In this document: piece by piece, positions 1 to 5,688 of the stretch
Layout: each line of letters opens with the position of its first letter
Numbering within the stretch: position 1 is the first letter of the stretch
Source: Desulfobulbaceae bacterium
GTDB lineage: Bacteria; Desulfobacterota; Desulfobulbia; Desulfobulbales; Desulfobulbaceae
Assembly (NCBI GenBank): GCA_026990725.1
Contig: JALXCX010000260.1
Span: 1 to 5,688 of the forward strand
Length of the DNA stretch: 5,688 nucleotides
Direction of reading: 5' to 3'
Notes under the pieces: generated by a model
What the model saw: only the letters and a program-made list of their open reading frames with translations
Database searches by the model: none
Told to the model about the DNA's origin: nothing
Program-made: the position numbers and the translations under genes

Positions 1-1
1 T

Positions 2-1102
2 ATTCTGGGCCCCAAGGTGGCCTCACTTGAGGAAGAAATTGCCGACTATTGCGGTGCTGCGCAGGCCGTTGGTGTATCCAGCGGTACTGATGCGCTACTA
101 GTCAGTCTTATGGCTCTTGGCATTGGGCCAGGTGATCTGGTTTTGACAACACCATTCACTTTTTTTGCCACCATAGGTTCGATTGTCCGGGTAGGTGCAT
201 TGCCCATATTTGCTGATGTTGAAAAGCAGAGTTTAAATATTGATCCTGCAAAGATGGCAGAACTTCTGGAAGACGACCGCAAAGGCGCCGGGAAGATCAA
301 GGCCATCATGCCTGTTCATTTGTACGGGCAATGTGCCGACATGCAACAGATCAATGCACTGGCCTCAGAATACGACATACCTGTGCTGGAAGATGCTGCT
401 CAGGCAATAGGAGCTGAATGTCCTTTGATTTCCGAGGATCAAACTGTTGGGTGGCACAGGGCAGGGGCCATGAGTTTGGCAGGGTGTTTTTCTTTTTTCC
501 CTTCAAAAAATCTCGGCTGTATTGGAGATGGCGGAATCGTTACTACCCAGGATGAAGACTTTGCCGCCAGAATGCGAAGTGTTAGAAATCATGGTGCAGA
601 GCCAAAATATTTTCATTCGTTTATTGGTGGTAATTTTCGTCTGGACCCAATACAGGCCTGTGTTTTAAGTATTAAGCTGCCGCATCTTGAGGATTGGCAC
701 AGGCAGCGCCGTGATAATGCTGCGCATTATCGTGAACTTTTTAGCCAACATGGATTAGTCGATAATCCCGTTAAGCTGCCAACCGCTGTGTATGAGAGTA
801 TTCAGGGAGCCTCAGAGCATAACTATCACATTTACAACCAGTTCGTTATTCAGGTTCCCAGACGGGATGCGTTATTGAAATTTTTACAGGAACACTCAAT
901 TGGTTGTGAAATTTATTACCCATTATGTCTGCATCAGCAGCAATGTCTGCAAAAATATGGCTATGGAGAACTATCTTTTCCGCTTGCCGAACTGGCTGCC
1001 AGTCAGGTTCTAGCTCTACCGATTTACCCGGAACTCAGCCGAGATCAACAAGCGTATGTGGTAGAGACAATAGCCCTTTTCTTTAATTCTTCTGCTGGAT
1101 AA
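2..1102 (+). CDS. DegT/DnrJ/EryC1/StrS-family PLP-dependent sugar aminotransferase, 5'-truncated by the window edge
   Basis: Transfers an amino group, usually from glutamate, to a keto group on a nucleotide-activated sugar, making amino sugars for surface polysaccharide or glycan synthesis in the cytoplasm. Counting the GTG codon at 17 as residue 1, the sequence shows the SGTDA cofactor loop (22-26), the EDAAQA segment carrying the PLP-contacting Asp (125-130), the Schiff-base lysine in FFPSKNLG (K164) and the GGNFRLDPIQA segment (204-214). The frame stays open upstream of that GTG and encodes ILGPK, the normal family sequence before this point, so the GTG is internal and only a short N-terminal piece is missing. 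The KYFH..IGGNFRLD pattern resembles the WbpE/FdtB/EryC1 subgroup, but the exact sugar substrate cannot be read. The stop overlaps the ATG of the next gene (TAATG), implying an operon. Family is certain, substrate unknown. Confidence 0.93.
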   Translation: MLGPKVASLEEEIADYCGAAQAVGVSSGTDALLVSLMALGIGPGDLVLTTPFTFFATIGSIVRVGALPIFADVEKQSLNIDPAKMAELLEDDRKGAGKIKAIMPVHLYGQCADMQQINALASEYDIPVLEDAAQAIGAECPLISEDQTVGWHRAGAMSLAGCFSFFPSKNLGCIGDGGIVTTQDEDFAARMRSVRNHGAEPKYFHSFIGGNFRLDPIQACVLSIKLPHLEDWHRQRRDNAAHYRELFSQHGLVDNPVKLPTAVYESIQGASEHNYHIYNQFVIQVPRRDALLKFLQEHSIGCEIYYPLCLHQQQCLQKYGYGELSFPLAELAASQVLALPIYPELSRDQQAYVVETIALFFNSSAG

Positions 1103-2442
1103 TGTTTTTTTTACCTAAAAAATATATCATCTTCCTTTCTTCTCTGCTGTTTCCGCTTTCTCTATTGACCACTGAAACAGCAGCGTCCTGCAATAATACC
1201 GTTGATGCTCTTTCTTTCGCTCATCCACCGGCGCACATAATCAACTACAGAGAGGATCTGGCACCTGACTGGAAAAAAACATGGGACAGGGCAAGAATGC
1301 TGTTTGTAAGTAATCAATATGAAAAGTCACTGGAACAGTACAGGCTGCTTCTTGAGAAGAAAAAGAATATTGATCAGGCTCGCTGGGAATATGTCTCTGT
1401 TTTAATATGTGTTCAAAAATGGCAAAAGGCAGCTGTCGAATTATCACAGCTCACAAACAATGACCCTGAAAACCCGGCGTATGAACTTGCCCGGGCAGAG
1501 ATCGCTCTTGGGCTTAAAGATTATAAATCCGCAGCAAAACTTTTTGCCCACCTCTATGCGGCCTCAGATAAAAAGAGTTCCTGCAAAGCTGAAAATATAA
1601 AGTTATTAACAGGTTATGTCGTTTCTTTAAAAGCTCTTGGAGAGTACTCAACACTTCTCCCCTTTATGGAAGAACTGGTTCGGTTGCAGCCCGCTGATTT
1701 GGCTATGCAAAAGAGTCTTGTAGAAGTTGCTTTGCAAAATGATTTACCCCAAAAAGCATTATTTATTCTCAAGCAGCTTGCCCGGCAAGCCCCTGGGGAT
1801 GTACAGGTTTTTCAAACAATGGCAAGCCTCTATCAGGCCACGGGGAATACAGAAATGGCTTCTACCTGTTGGCAGCAGGTTATTGGTATTGAACCAGATA
1901 ACATAGAAGCCAATACCTATCTCATTGATTACTATGCTCAAGCTGATAACCCGTCCATGCAGTTGAAGCATGTTGAGCATCTGCTCTCAATCTCGCCAAA
2001 TAATAGAATGCTGATTTTAGAGGCTGCCGACCTGTACCGTGTTTTGCACCGTTCAGACAAAGCGCTTGATTATTATAACCAGATCTTAACCCAGGAACCT
2101 GGAAACTCTGATATATTATCTGTTAAAAATACTCTTGTTCCTGAGGTTGTAGAGCAGTTACTGGCGTTAATTAATGGCGGTTCATCAGGAGCCTTATGGC
2201 AAGAACTGGTACGAGCACCTGCTGATAAAAAAGATATTTATAAAAGTATGGCAGAAATTTTGAGAGTCAAAGGTGAAAAAAAACAGCTTCTTGAAGTCCT
2301 GATTGCCCTGCAGCAAGTGGATCCGGTTGATATGAATATTCCTAAAGAAATAAATTTGTTAAAAAAGCAAGTGCGAAAAGAAAAAATACTCGCTTCATCA
2401 GAAAAAATACTCTCCCGGGAGCCTGATATTATATCCCATTGA
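1102..2442 (+). CDS. Exported TPR-repeat protein
   Basis: A 446-residue protein of unrecognised specific function. Residues 1-28 look like a Sec signal peptide: the basic pair K6-K7, a hydrophobic stretch at about 9-22, then a TETAAS region suitable for signal peptidase I. A cysteine follows at C30, but E25 lies inside the usual lipobox exclusion zone, so a lipoprotein is less likely. From about residue 58 to 335 there are roughly eight tandem helix-turn-helix units of about 34 residues with TPR spacing, best seen at 234-267 and 302-335, many ending in a P-D/G-N turn (DPEN, EPDN, SPNN, EPGN). The C-terminal 110 residues are helical-looking and Lys/Glu-rich. It probably scaffolds protein assembly in the periplasm or envelope. 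The start overlaps the aminotransferase stop by one base, with only a weak GGA before it, suggesting translational coupling and a shared glycan or envelope role. No enzyme motif was seen. Confidence 0.85.
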   Translation: MFFLPKKYIIFLSSLLFPLSLLTTETAASCNNTVDALSFAHPPAHIINYREDLAPDWKKTWDRARMLFVSNQYEKSLEQYRLLLEKKKNIDQARWEYVSVLICVQKWQKAAVELSQLTNNDPENPAYELARAEIALGLKDYKSAAKLFAHLYAASDKKSSCKAENIKLLTGYVVSLKALGEYSTLLPFMEELVRLQPADLAMQKSLVEVALQNDLPQKALFILKQLARQAPGDVQVFQTMASLYQATGNTEMASTCWQQVIGIEPDNIEANTYLIDYYAQADNPSMQLKHVEHLLSISPNNRMLILEAADLYRVLHRSDKALDYYNQILTQEPGNSDILSVKNTLVPEVVEQLLALINGGSSGALWQELVRAPADKKDIYKSMAEILRVKGEKKQLLEVLIALQQVDPVDMNIPKEINLLKKQVRKEKILASSEKILSREPDIISH

Positions 2443-2463
2443 GCCGATCGGCTTACCTTTTTT
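2440..2463 (+). terminator. Candidate Rho-independent terminator over the TPR-gene stop codon
   Basis: The perfect 12-base palindrome AGCCGATCGGCT (2442-2453) can form four G/C-rich pairs around a GATC loop. A G-U pair (2441/2454) and a U-A pair (2440/2455) extend it to six pairs. Two C residues and a run of six T (2458-2463) follow. The position at the end of the aminotransferase-TPR unit fits transcription termination. The stem is short and starts in the stop codon, so it could be leaky or instead a DNA-level palindrome. Confidence 0.45.
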
Positions 2464-2480
2464 CGATAGACACATATTAT
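2453..2480 (+). promoter_or_regulatory. Weak candidate promoter for greA
   Basis: TATTAT at 2475-2480 matches five of six bases of a sigma-70 -10 box. A poor -35 (TTACCT, 2453-2458) lies 16 bases upstream. It would start transcription near 2487, just ahead of the Shine-Dalgarno. An alternative -10, TAATAT, lies at 2483-2488. It is suggested mainly because a terminator-like hairpin separates greA from the gene before it. Confidence 0.22.
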
Positions 2481-2492
2481 TTTAATATATTT

Positions 2493-2497
2493 GGAGG
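2493..2497 (+). promoter_or_regulatory. Ribosome binding site that sets the greA start at GTG 2505
   Basis: GGAGG ends seven bases before the GTG at 2505-2507. The other in-frame candidates, TTG at 2439 and ATG at 2523, have no comparable site at the right distance, so this site decides the start. Confidence 0.8.
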
Positions 2498-2504
2498 CAA
2501 GACA

Positions 2505-2990
2505 GTGATTGAACGTATCCCTATGTCAGAAAATGGTTTTCATAAGTTAAAGGAAGAGCTTGATCAACTTGAGCGTATTGAGCGGCATGAAGTTGTTAAA
2601 GCAATTGAAGTTGCGCGTGCTCACGGTGATCTCAAGGAAAATGCTGAATACCATGCGGCAAAAGAACGTCAGGGAATGATTGAAGGACGTATCATGGAGC
2701 TTAAAGATAAACTCGGAAGAGCCGAGGTCATCGATTGTACCGAGGTTTCCTCCGAACGGGGTGTCTTTGGAACAGTGGTGACATTAATGGATCTTGAAAC
2801 AGACGAAGAAATTACGTATCAGCTCCTGGGGCCTGAAGAATCGGATGTTAAAAAAGGGTCTATATCAGTGCTTTCACCACTTGGCCGTTCAATACTGGGC
2901 AAAGAAGTTGGAGATGAAATTGTAGCCAAAACCCCGGGCGGTGTTAGAGAATTCGAGGTTGTTGAAATTCAGGCCGGGACAGAAAGCTAA
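2505..2990 (+). CDS. greA: Transcription elongation factor GreA
   Basis: GreA enters the secondary channel of RNA polymerase and stimulates cleavage of the nascent RNA 3' end in backtracked complexes, restarting stalled elongation. Started at the GTG, the product is 161 residues, close to the 158 of Escherichia coli GreA. Residues 1-75 form the antiparallel coiled coil. Its tip carries the family hallmark GDLKENAEYHAAKERQG (41-57), including D42 and E45, which correspond to the catalytic acidic residues. The C-terminal FKBP-like globular domain includes SPLGRSILGKEVGD (124-137) and KTPGG (142-146). The MIERIPM opening matches the conserved GreA start, whereas beginning at ATG 2523 would cut it. 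The gene stands 62 bases after the TPR gene and converges on the tetR gene. Nothing is missing, and it should be a normal housekeeping protein. Confidence 0.97.
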   Translation: MIERIPMSENGFHKLKEELDQLERIERHEVVKAIEVARAHGDLKENAEYHAAKERQGMIEGRIMELKDKLGRAEVIDCTEVSSERGVFGTVVTLMDLETDEEITYQLLGPEESDVKKGSISVLSPLGRSILGKEVGDEIVAKTPGGVREFEVVEIQAGTES

Positions 2991-3026
2991 CGTCTTTTGC
3001 AGAAAAAATATGAAAAGCTGGTTCTT

Positions 3027-3611
3027 TTACTGTGTAAGGATTCCGGCAAGAAAAATATCTGTCACCTGCTTGGCAGCTTCTTCAACAGTGTACTCTGTGT
3101 CGATATTAATATTCCAGACCCTTGAGATTTCATCTAAAGCGCCAAATATTGCACGTTTAGCGATTCCTGGAAGAATATCCTTGCGATAGATGTTTTGCTC
3201 CTGGCCTTTTTTTATGATCGTAGAGATTATATTCACATATTCGCTGAAATTATTATTTCTGTAGTCTTTAATAACTTTATTGGTTTGGCGTAGCTCAATC
3301 TGGATAACTTCTGCCAGGTTTTTATTTTTTTTCATCTCAGCCAAATGCCTGGTGATAAAGATATCCAGCTGTTTTTGAGGGTTGTCTTCCTGGTCAATCA
3401 ATGCTTTCACCTGATCAATAAGTTTTCCTATTTCCTGCTCAAAAACAGAAATAAGAATATCAAACTTATTGTTGAAATAAAGATAGATCGTCCCGTCGGC
3501 TACTTTAGCCTCTTTGGCTATATCGGAAATCCTTGCGTTAAAAAAACCTTTTTTGGCAAAGACTTTTGTGGCAGCACGTATAATTTTACTGTGTTTGTCG
3601 GCTGATTTCAT
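3027..3611 (-). CDS. fadR: TetR-family regulator, FadR/YsiA-like (probable fatty-acid degradation repressor)
   Basis: A 194-residue protein with an N-terminal TetR DNA-binding domain at about 9-55, whose helix-turn-helix reads SDIAKEAKVADGTIYLYF (29-46), followed by an all-helical ligand and dimer domain. The VADGTIYLYFxNKxDILIS stretch, the xIELRQxN segment (105-111) and the AxRAIFGALDE segment (151-161) closely recall Bacillus subtilis FadR (YsiA, Pfam TetR_C_4). That protein represses beta-oxidation genes and releases DNA when it binds long-chain acyl-CoA. A matching operator lies in front of this gene at 3653-3670, which supports the assignment and implies autoregulation. The ATG at 3611 has only a weak GAG-type ribosome site, and the two ATGs just upstream are out of frame. 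No fatty-acid genes are in the window, so targets must lie elsewhere. The TetR family is certain, the FadR subgroup likely, and the symbol is given by similarity only. Confidence 0.88.
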   Translation of the reverse strand: MKSADKHSKIIRAATKVFAKKGFFNARISDIAKEAKVADGTIYLYFNNKFDILISVFEQEIGKLIDQVKALIDQEDNPQKQLDIFITRHLAEMKKNKNLAEVIQIELRQTNKVIKDYRNNNFSEYVNIISTIIKKGQEQNIYRKDILPGIAKRAIFGALDEISRVWNINIDTEYTVEEAAKQVTDIFLAGILTQ

Positions 3612-3652
3612 CAGGTTGTCATCTCATGGGGGTGATTTCTAACAAGGTAAAA

Positions 3653-3670
3653 TGAATGAACCCTCATTCT
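3653..3670. promoter_or_regulatory. FadR-type operator (TGAATGA-N4-TCATTC dyad)
   Basis: TGAATGAACCCTCATTCT contains the perfect inverted repeat GAATGA/TCATTC separated by four bases. From memory, the B. subtilis FadR box is TGAATGAMTANTCATTCA. The two arms here match 13 of 14 positions, while the central four bases differ more. It sits just downstream of the predicted tetR -10 box and covers the expected transcription start near 3665, an ideal place for self-repression. Confidence 0.7.
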
Positions 3671-3684
3671 GAGGTTAGCAGAAT
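3666..3684. repeat. Second inverted repeat overlapping the tetR promoter
   Basis: ATTCTG (3666-3671) and CAGAAT (3679-3684) form a perfect six-base dyad with a seven-base spacer. It shares its left arm with the FadR-type operator and straddles the predicted tetR -10 box. It may be a chance dyad or a second regulator contact. Confidence 0.35.
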
Positions 3685-3701
3685 CCTAGCTTTCATGTCA
3701 A
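3672..3701 (-). promoter_or_regulatory. Promoter of the TetR regulator gene
   Basis: On the minus strand a perfect -35 box TTGACA (3701-3696) is followed after 18 bases by TAACCT (3677-3672), a weak -10 matching three of six positions. Transcription would begin near 3665, inside the FadR-type operator, leaving a leader of about 54 bases before the ATG. Confidence 0.5.
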
Positions 3702-3763
3702 GACAATTGGCTACATTGTGGCGGAAAATTTCTTTGTTTTTATTGGTAAAAAATCTTCAGATG

Positions 3764-3792
3764 TTGAGGAAGATGAAGCTTTTTGCTAGTAT
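3764..3792 (+). promoter_or_regulatory. Candidate promoter for purDE
   Basis: TTGAGG (3764-3769) and TAGTAT (3787-3792) each match four of six consensus bases of sigma-70 -35 and -10 boxes, with the optimal 17-base spacer. Transcription would start near 3799 and give a leader of about 78 bases. It lies roughly 95 bases from the FadR-type operator, so the regulator need not affect purDE. Confidence 0.4.
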
Positions 3793-3867
3793 TAACCTTT
3801 ATATATTTTAAAGTGGAGGAATGTTTATTTAGCATTCATTCTCTTTTTTTATAAAGATTCATTTTGT

Positions 3868-3872
3868 GGAGG
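3868..3872 (+). promoter_or_regulatory. Ribosome binding site of purDE, with an upstream copy in the leader
   Basis: GGAGG lies four bases before the ATG at 3877, a slightly short but usable spacing. The same seven bases GTGGAGG occur at 3813-3819 and 3866-3872. The upstream copy is one base from an ATG that opens only a three-codon frame (ATG TTT ATT, then TAG) and probably does not initiate efficiently. Confidence 0.7.
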
Positions 3873-3876
3873 TTTT

Positions 3877-5649
3877 ATGAAGGTTCTGGTTATCGGTTCC
3901 GGTGGCAGGGAACATGCTCTTGTTTGGAAGTTAAACCAGTCCAAAAAAGTAAAAAGTATTTACTGTGCACCTGGTAACGCTGGTATCAGAAAGCTGGCAA
4001 ATTGTATTAATATCTCTTCAAACGATATAGATGGTCTGCTTGAGTTTGCCCGCAAAGAAGGCATTGATTTGACAATTGTTGGGCCGGAAGACCCGTTATC
4101 GCAGGGAATTGTTGATCAATTTGAAAAAAATGACTTACGCATTTTTGGTCCCAGTGCTGCAGCGGCAGAACTTGAGGGCAGTAAAGTCTTCAGCAAGAAT
4201 TTTTTGAAAAAATATTCTATTCCAAGTGCCGAATATAAGGTTTTTTCCAAACCAGGAGCAGCAAAAAAGTATATAAACAAAATTGGCGCACCTTGTGTGG
4301 TTAAAGCAGACGGGCTTGCTGCCGGTAAAGGCGTTATTGTTGCCCAGACAAAAGAAGAAGCCAAAAATGCTGTTGATCTTATCATGAAAGACAAGGCCTT
4401 TGGCAATGCCGGCAATAAACTTATTGTCGAAGAATGTCTACAGGGTGAGGAAGCTTCATTTATTGCTTTTGTTGATGGAGAACATGTTGTACCTCTGCCC
4501 TCATCACAGGATCATAAGGCTGTCTTTGAGGGCGACAGAGGCCCCAATACAGGCGGGATGGGAGCTTATTCACCAGCCCCGGTCATGACAGATGCCCTGA
4601 CCATGCGCGTCATGAATGAAGTTATGTTGCCTACAGTTCGCGGCATGGCAGAGGAGGGCAGACCTATTAAAGGGATGCTCTATGCCGGGATGATGATAAG
4701 TAAGAACAGGATTGATGTTCTTGAGTTTAACTGTAGATTTGGCGATCCTGAATGTCAGCCTCTTCTCATGCGGTTGCATACAGATTTAGTTGATATCTGC
4801 GAGAAGGCAATTGATGGCAAATTGCATACCCTGGAGCTTGATATTGATTCTCGCCCCTCTGTTTGTGTTGTCATGGCATCCCAGGGGTATCCGGGACCTT
4901 ATGAAACAAAAAAACCAATTACCGGGCTGATAAATGCCTCAAAGATGAAAGATGTTATGGTCTTTCATGCCGGAACCACTATAAAAAACCGGAGAACAGT
5001 CACCAATGGCGGGCGTGTTCTGGGTGTTACGGCCATGGGGTCCACGGTTACCAAGGCCATAGAAAGAGCCTACAAAGCCGTTGATAAAATCAAATGGAAA
5101 GGCTGCTATTTCAGGCGTGATATTGGTCACCGGGCTCTTTGCCGTGCACGCGGCAATTGCGGGCCGGTTGTTGGAATTGTTATGGGCTCAGATTCTGATT
5201 TACCGGTGATGCAGGCTGCCGGTGATTTACTCAAATCACTTGGTATTAAATATGAGGTAACTATTTCTTCAGCCCATCGTACCCCGGAACAGGCGACTGA
5301 ATACGCCCGGACGGCATCAAACCGAGGACTGAAGATAATAATAGCCGGTGCCGGCATGGCGGCCCACTTAGCCGGTGTTCTTGCAGCACATACGACCCTG
5401 CCGGTTATCGGTGTTCCCATTGACGCCTCTTCTCTCAATGGGCTTGATGCTTTACTCTCAACGGTCCAGATGCCTCCGGGAATCCCTGTTGGAACCATGG
5501 GCATTGGCAAGGCAGGTGCCAAGAACGCAGCAGTACTTGCTGCCCGAATACTTGCAATTTGTGACAAAGATATTACCGCAGCGCTCGAGAAATACAGTCG
5601 GGAAATGGCCGAACAGGTTGCTCAGAAAAATGAAGAACTGAGCCGGTGA
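3877..5649 (+). CDS. purD-purE: Fused PurD-PurE: phosphoribosylamine-glycine ligase / N5-CAIR mutase
   Basis: A 590-residue bifunctional purine enzyme. Residues 1-421 are a complete PurD (GAR synthetase), which joins phosphoribosylamine and glycine using ATP. It has the N-terminal GSGGREHAL (7-15), GPEDPL (69-74), the ATP-grasp loop KADGLAAGKGV (143-153), the GARS signature RFGDPECQ (287-294) and the normal C-terminal end YFRRDIGHRAL (411-421). After about seven linker residues, 429-590 are a complete class I PurE, which moves the carboxyl group of N5-CAIR to form CAIR. It carries GSDSD (437-441), the catalytic His467 in SAHRTP, the AGAG loop (490-493) and VQMPPGIPVGTMGIGKAGA (530-548). No stop and no in-frame ATG, GTG or TTG lies between the PurD end and the PurE core, so a separate PurE is not encoded in the usual way. 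A class I PurE normally needs PurK, which is not in the window. A further gene overlaps its stop. Confidence 0.95.
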   Translation: MKVLVIGSGGREHALVWKLNQSKKVKSIYCAPGNAGIRKLANCINISSNDIDGLLEFARKEGIDLTIVGPEDPLSQGIVDQFEKNDLRIFGPSAAAAELEGSKVFSKNFLKKYSIPSAEYKVFSKPGAAKKYINKIGAPCVVKADGLAAGKGVIVAQTKEEAKNAVDLIMKDKAFGNAGNKLIVEECLQGEEASFIAFVDGEHVVPLPSSQDHKAVFEGDRGPNTGGMGAYSPAPVMTDALTMRVMNEVMLPTVRGMAEEGRPIKGMLYAGMMISKNRIDVLEFNCRFGDPECQPLLMRLHTDLVDICEKAIDGKLHTLELDIDSRPSVCVVMASQGYPGPYETKKPITGLINASKMKDVMVFHAGTTIKNRRTVTNGGRVLGVTAMGSTVTKAIERAYKAVDKIKWKGCYFRRDIGHRALCRARGNCGPVVGIVMGSDSDLPVMQAAGDLLKSLGIKYEVTISSAHRTPEQATEYARTASNRGLKIIIAGAGMAAHLAGVLAAHTTLPVIGVPIDASSLNGLDALLSTVQMPPGIPVGTMGIGKAGAKNAAVLAARILAICDKDITAALEKYSREMAEQVAQKNEELSR

Positions 5650-5688
5650 CAACGTCCTGTGTTAGTCAGGATATTGCTCAAGCCGTCA
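5646..5688 (+). CDS. Start of a downstream gene, cut by the window edge (possibly a Sua5/YciO/YrdC protein)
   Basis: A GTG at 5646-5648 overlaps the purDE stop (GTGA) and opens a frame that reads MTTSCVSQDIAQAV to the window end. The four-base overlap is typical of a coupled operon. The DIAQAV opening resembles the N-terminus of some threonylcarbamoyl-AMP synthases (Sua5/YciO/YrdC), which continue with an AILRxGGLVAFPTET-like segment, but 14 residues are too few to prove any family. The ribosome site is weak (GAAG/GAG upstream). Both the gene and its product are tentative. Confidence 0.4.
   Translation, partial: MTTSCVSQDIAQAV

Noticed and set aside
17..19. GTG as the true start of the aminotransferase
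   Set aside because: The frame remains open to the window edge and encodes ILGPK, the conserved family sequence immediately upstream, so the gene begins before the window.
1180..1191. Lipoprotein lipobox in the TPR protein (A-A-S-C30)
   Set aside because: The -3 residue is not the usual Leu, and an acidic residue (E25) lies within the region where charged residues are excluded. Signal peptidase I cleavage is more likely.
2439..2504. A longer greA beginning at TTG 2439
   Set aside because: It would add 22 residues not found in GreA, overlap the hairpin, and lack a ribosome site. GTG 2505 has GGAGG and gives the conserved MxxIPM opening.
3012..3028. Hairpin between greA and tetR as a bidirectional terminator
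   Set aside because: The stem is only five mostly A-T pairs with no G/C core, too weak for an intrinsic terminator.
3345..3605. Plus-strand open frame of 86 codons antisense to tetR
   Set aside because: It overlaps the strongly supported TetR coding region and its translation shows no recognisable motif.
3703..3719. ACAAT-N7-ATTGT inverted repeat upstream of the tetR -35 box
   Set aside because: Only five A/T-rich pairs and no match to a known operator; likely chance.
5131..5185. Frameshift or missing stop as an explanation of the PurD-PurE fusion
   Set aside because: Both domains are complete in the same frame. The other-frame GTG at 5144 does not lead into PurE, and no single-base change is needed to explain the reading.
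5127..5567. Minus-strand open frame of 146 codons inside the PurE region
   Set aside because: It lies antisense to a highly conserved enzyme domain, has low-complexity Ala/Pro/Ile content with no domain, and no ribosome site was noted.

Overview
The window looks like an ordinary chromosomal stretch of a Gram-negative bacterium. The base composition is moderately AT-rich by eye, Shine-Dalgarno sites are strong, and one reading frame has a Sec-type signal peptide. A GreA starting like MxxIPM, a class I PurE joined to PurD and a FadR/YsiA-like TetR regulator would fit a Desulfobacterota (delta-proteobacterial) genome, but that placement is inference from family resemblance, not proof. No mobile element, CRISPR array, tRNA or rRNA is visible.

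Layout: (1) 2-1102, the 3' part of a PLP-dependent DegT/DnrJ/EryC1-type sugar aminotransferase whose true start lies left of the window. (2) 1102-2442, a secreted or periplasmic TPR-repeat protein whose ATG overlaps the aminotransferase stop (TAATG), so the two are probably translationally coupled. A small hairpin plus T-run over the TPR stop may end this unit. (3) 2505-2990, greA, starting at a GTG with a good Shine-Dalgarno. (4) 3027-3611 on the minus strand, a FadR/YsiA-like TetR regulator converging on greA with only 36 bases between them. (5) 3612-3876, a 265-base divergent control region with a TTGACA promoter for the regulator, a near-perfect FadR-type operator over its predicted start point, and a separate candidate promoter for purD. 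(6) 3877-5649, one continuous reading frame encoding complete PurD (GAR synthetase) followed directly by complete class I PurE (N5-CAIR mutase). (7) 5646-end, the first 14 codons of a further gene overlapping the purDE stop.

How they work together: the aminotransferase and TPR protein probably belong to a surface-glycan or envelope locus that continues upstream. GreA is transcription housekeeping. The TetR protein probably represses its own gene and, by family analogy, fatty-acid degradation genes elsewhere, with acyl-CoA as the likely inducer. The PurD-PurE protein supplies two non-consecutive steps of de novo IMP synthesis. The two most notable observations are the PurD-PurE fusion and the recognisable FadR-type operator in front of tetR. 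I found no convincing evidence of a wholly new system.
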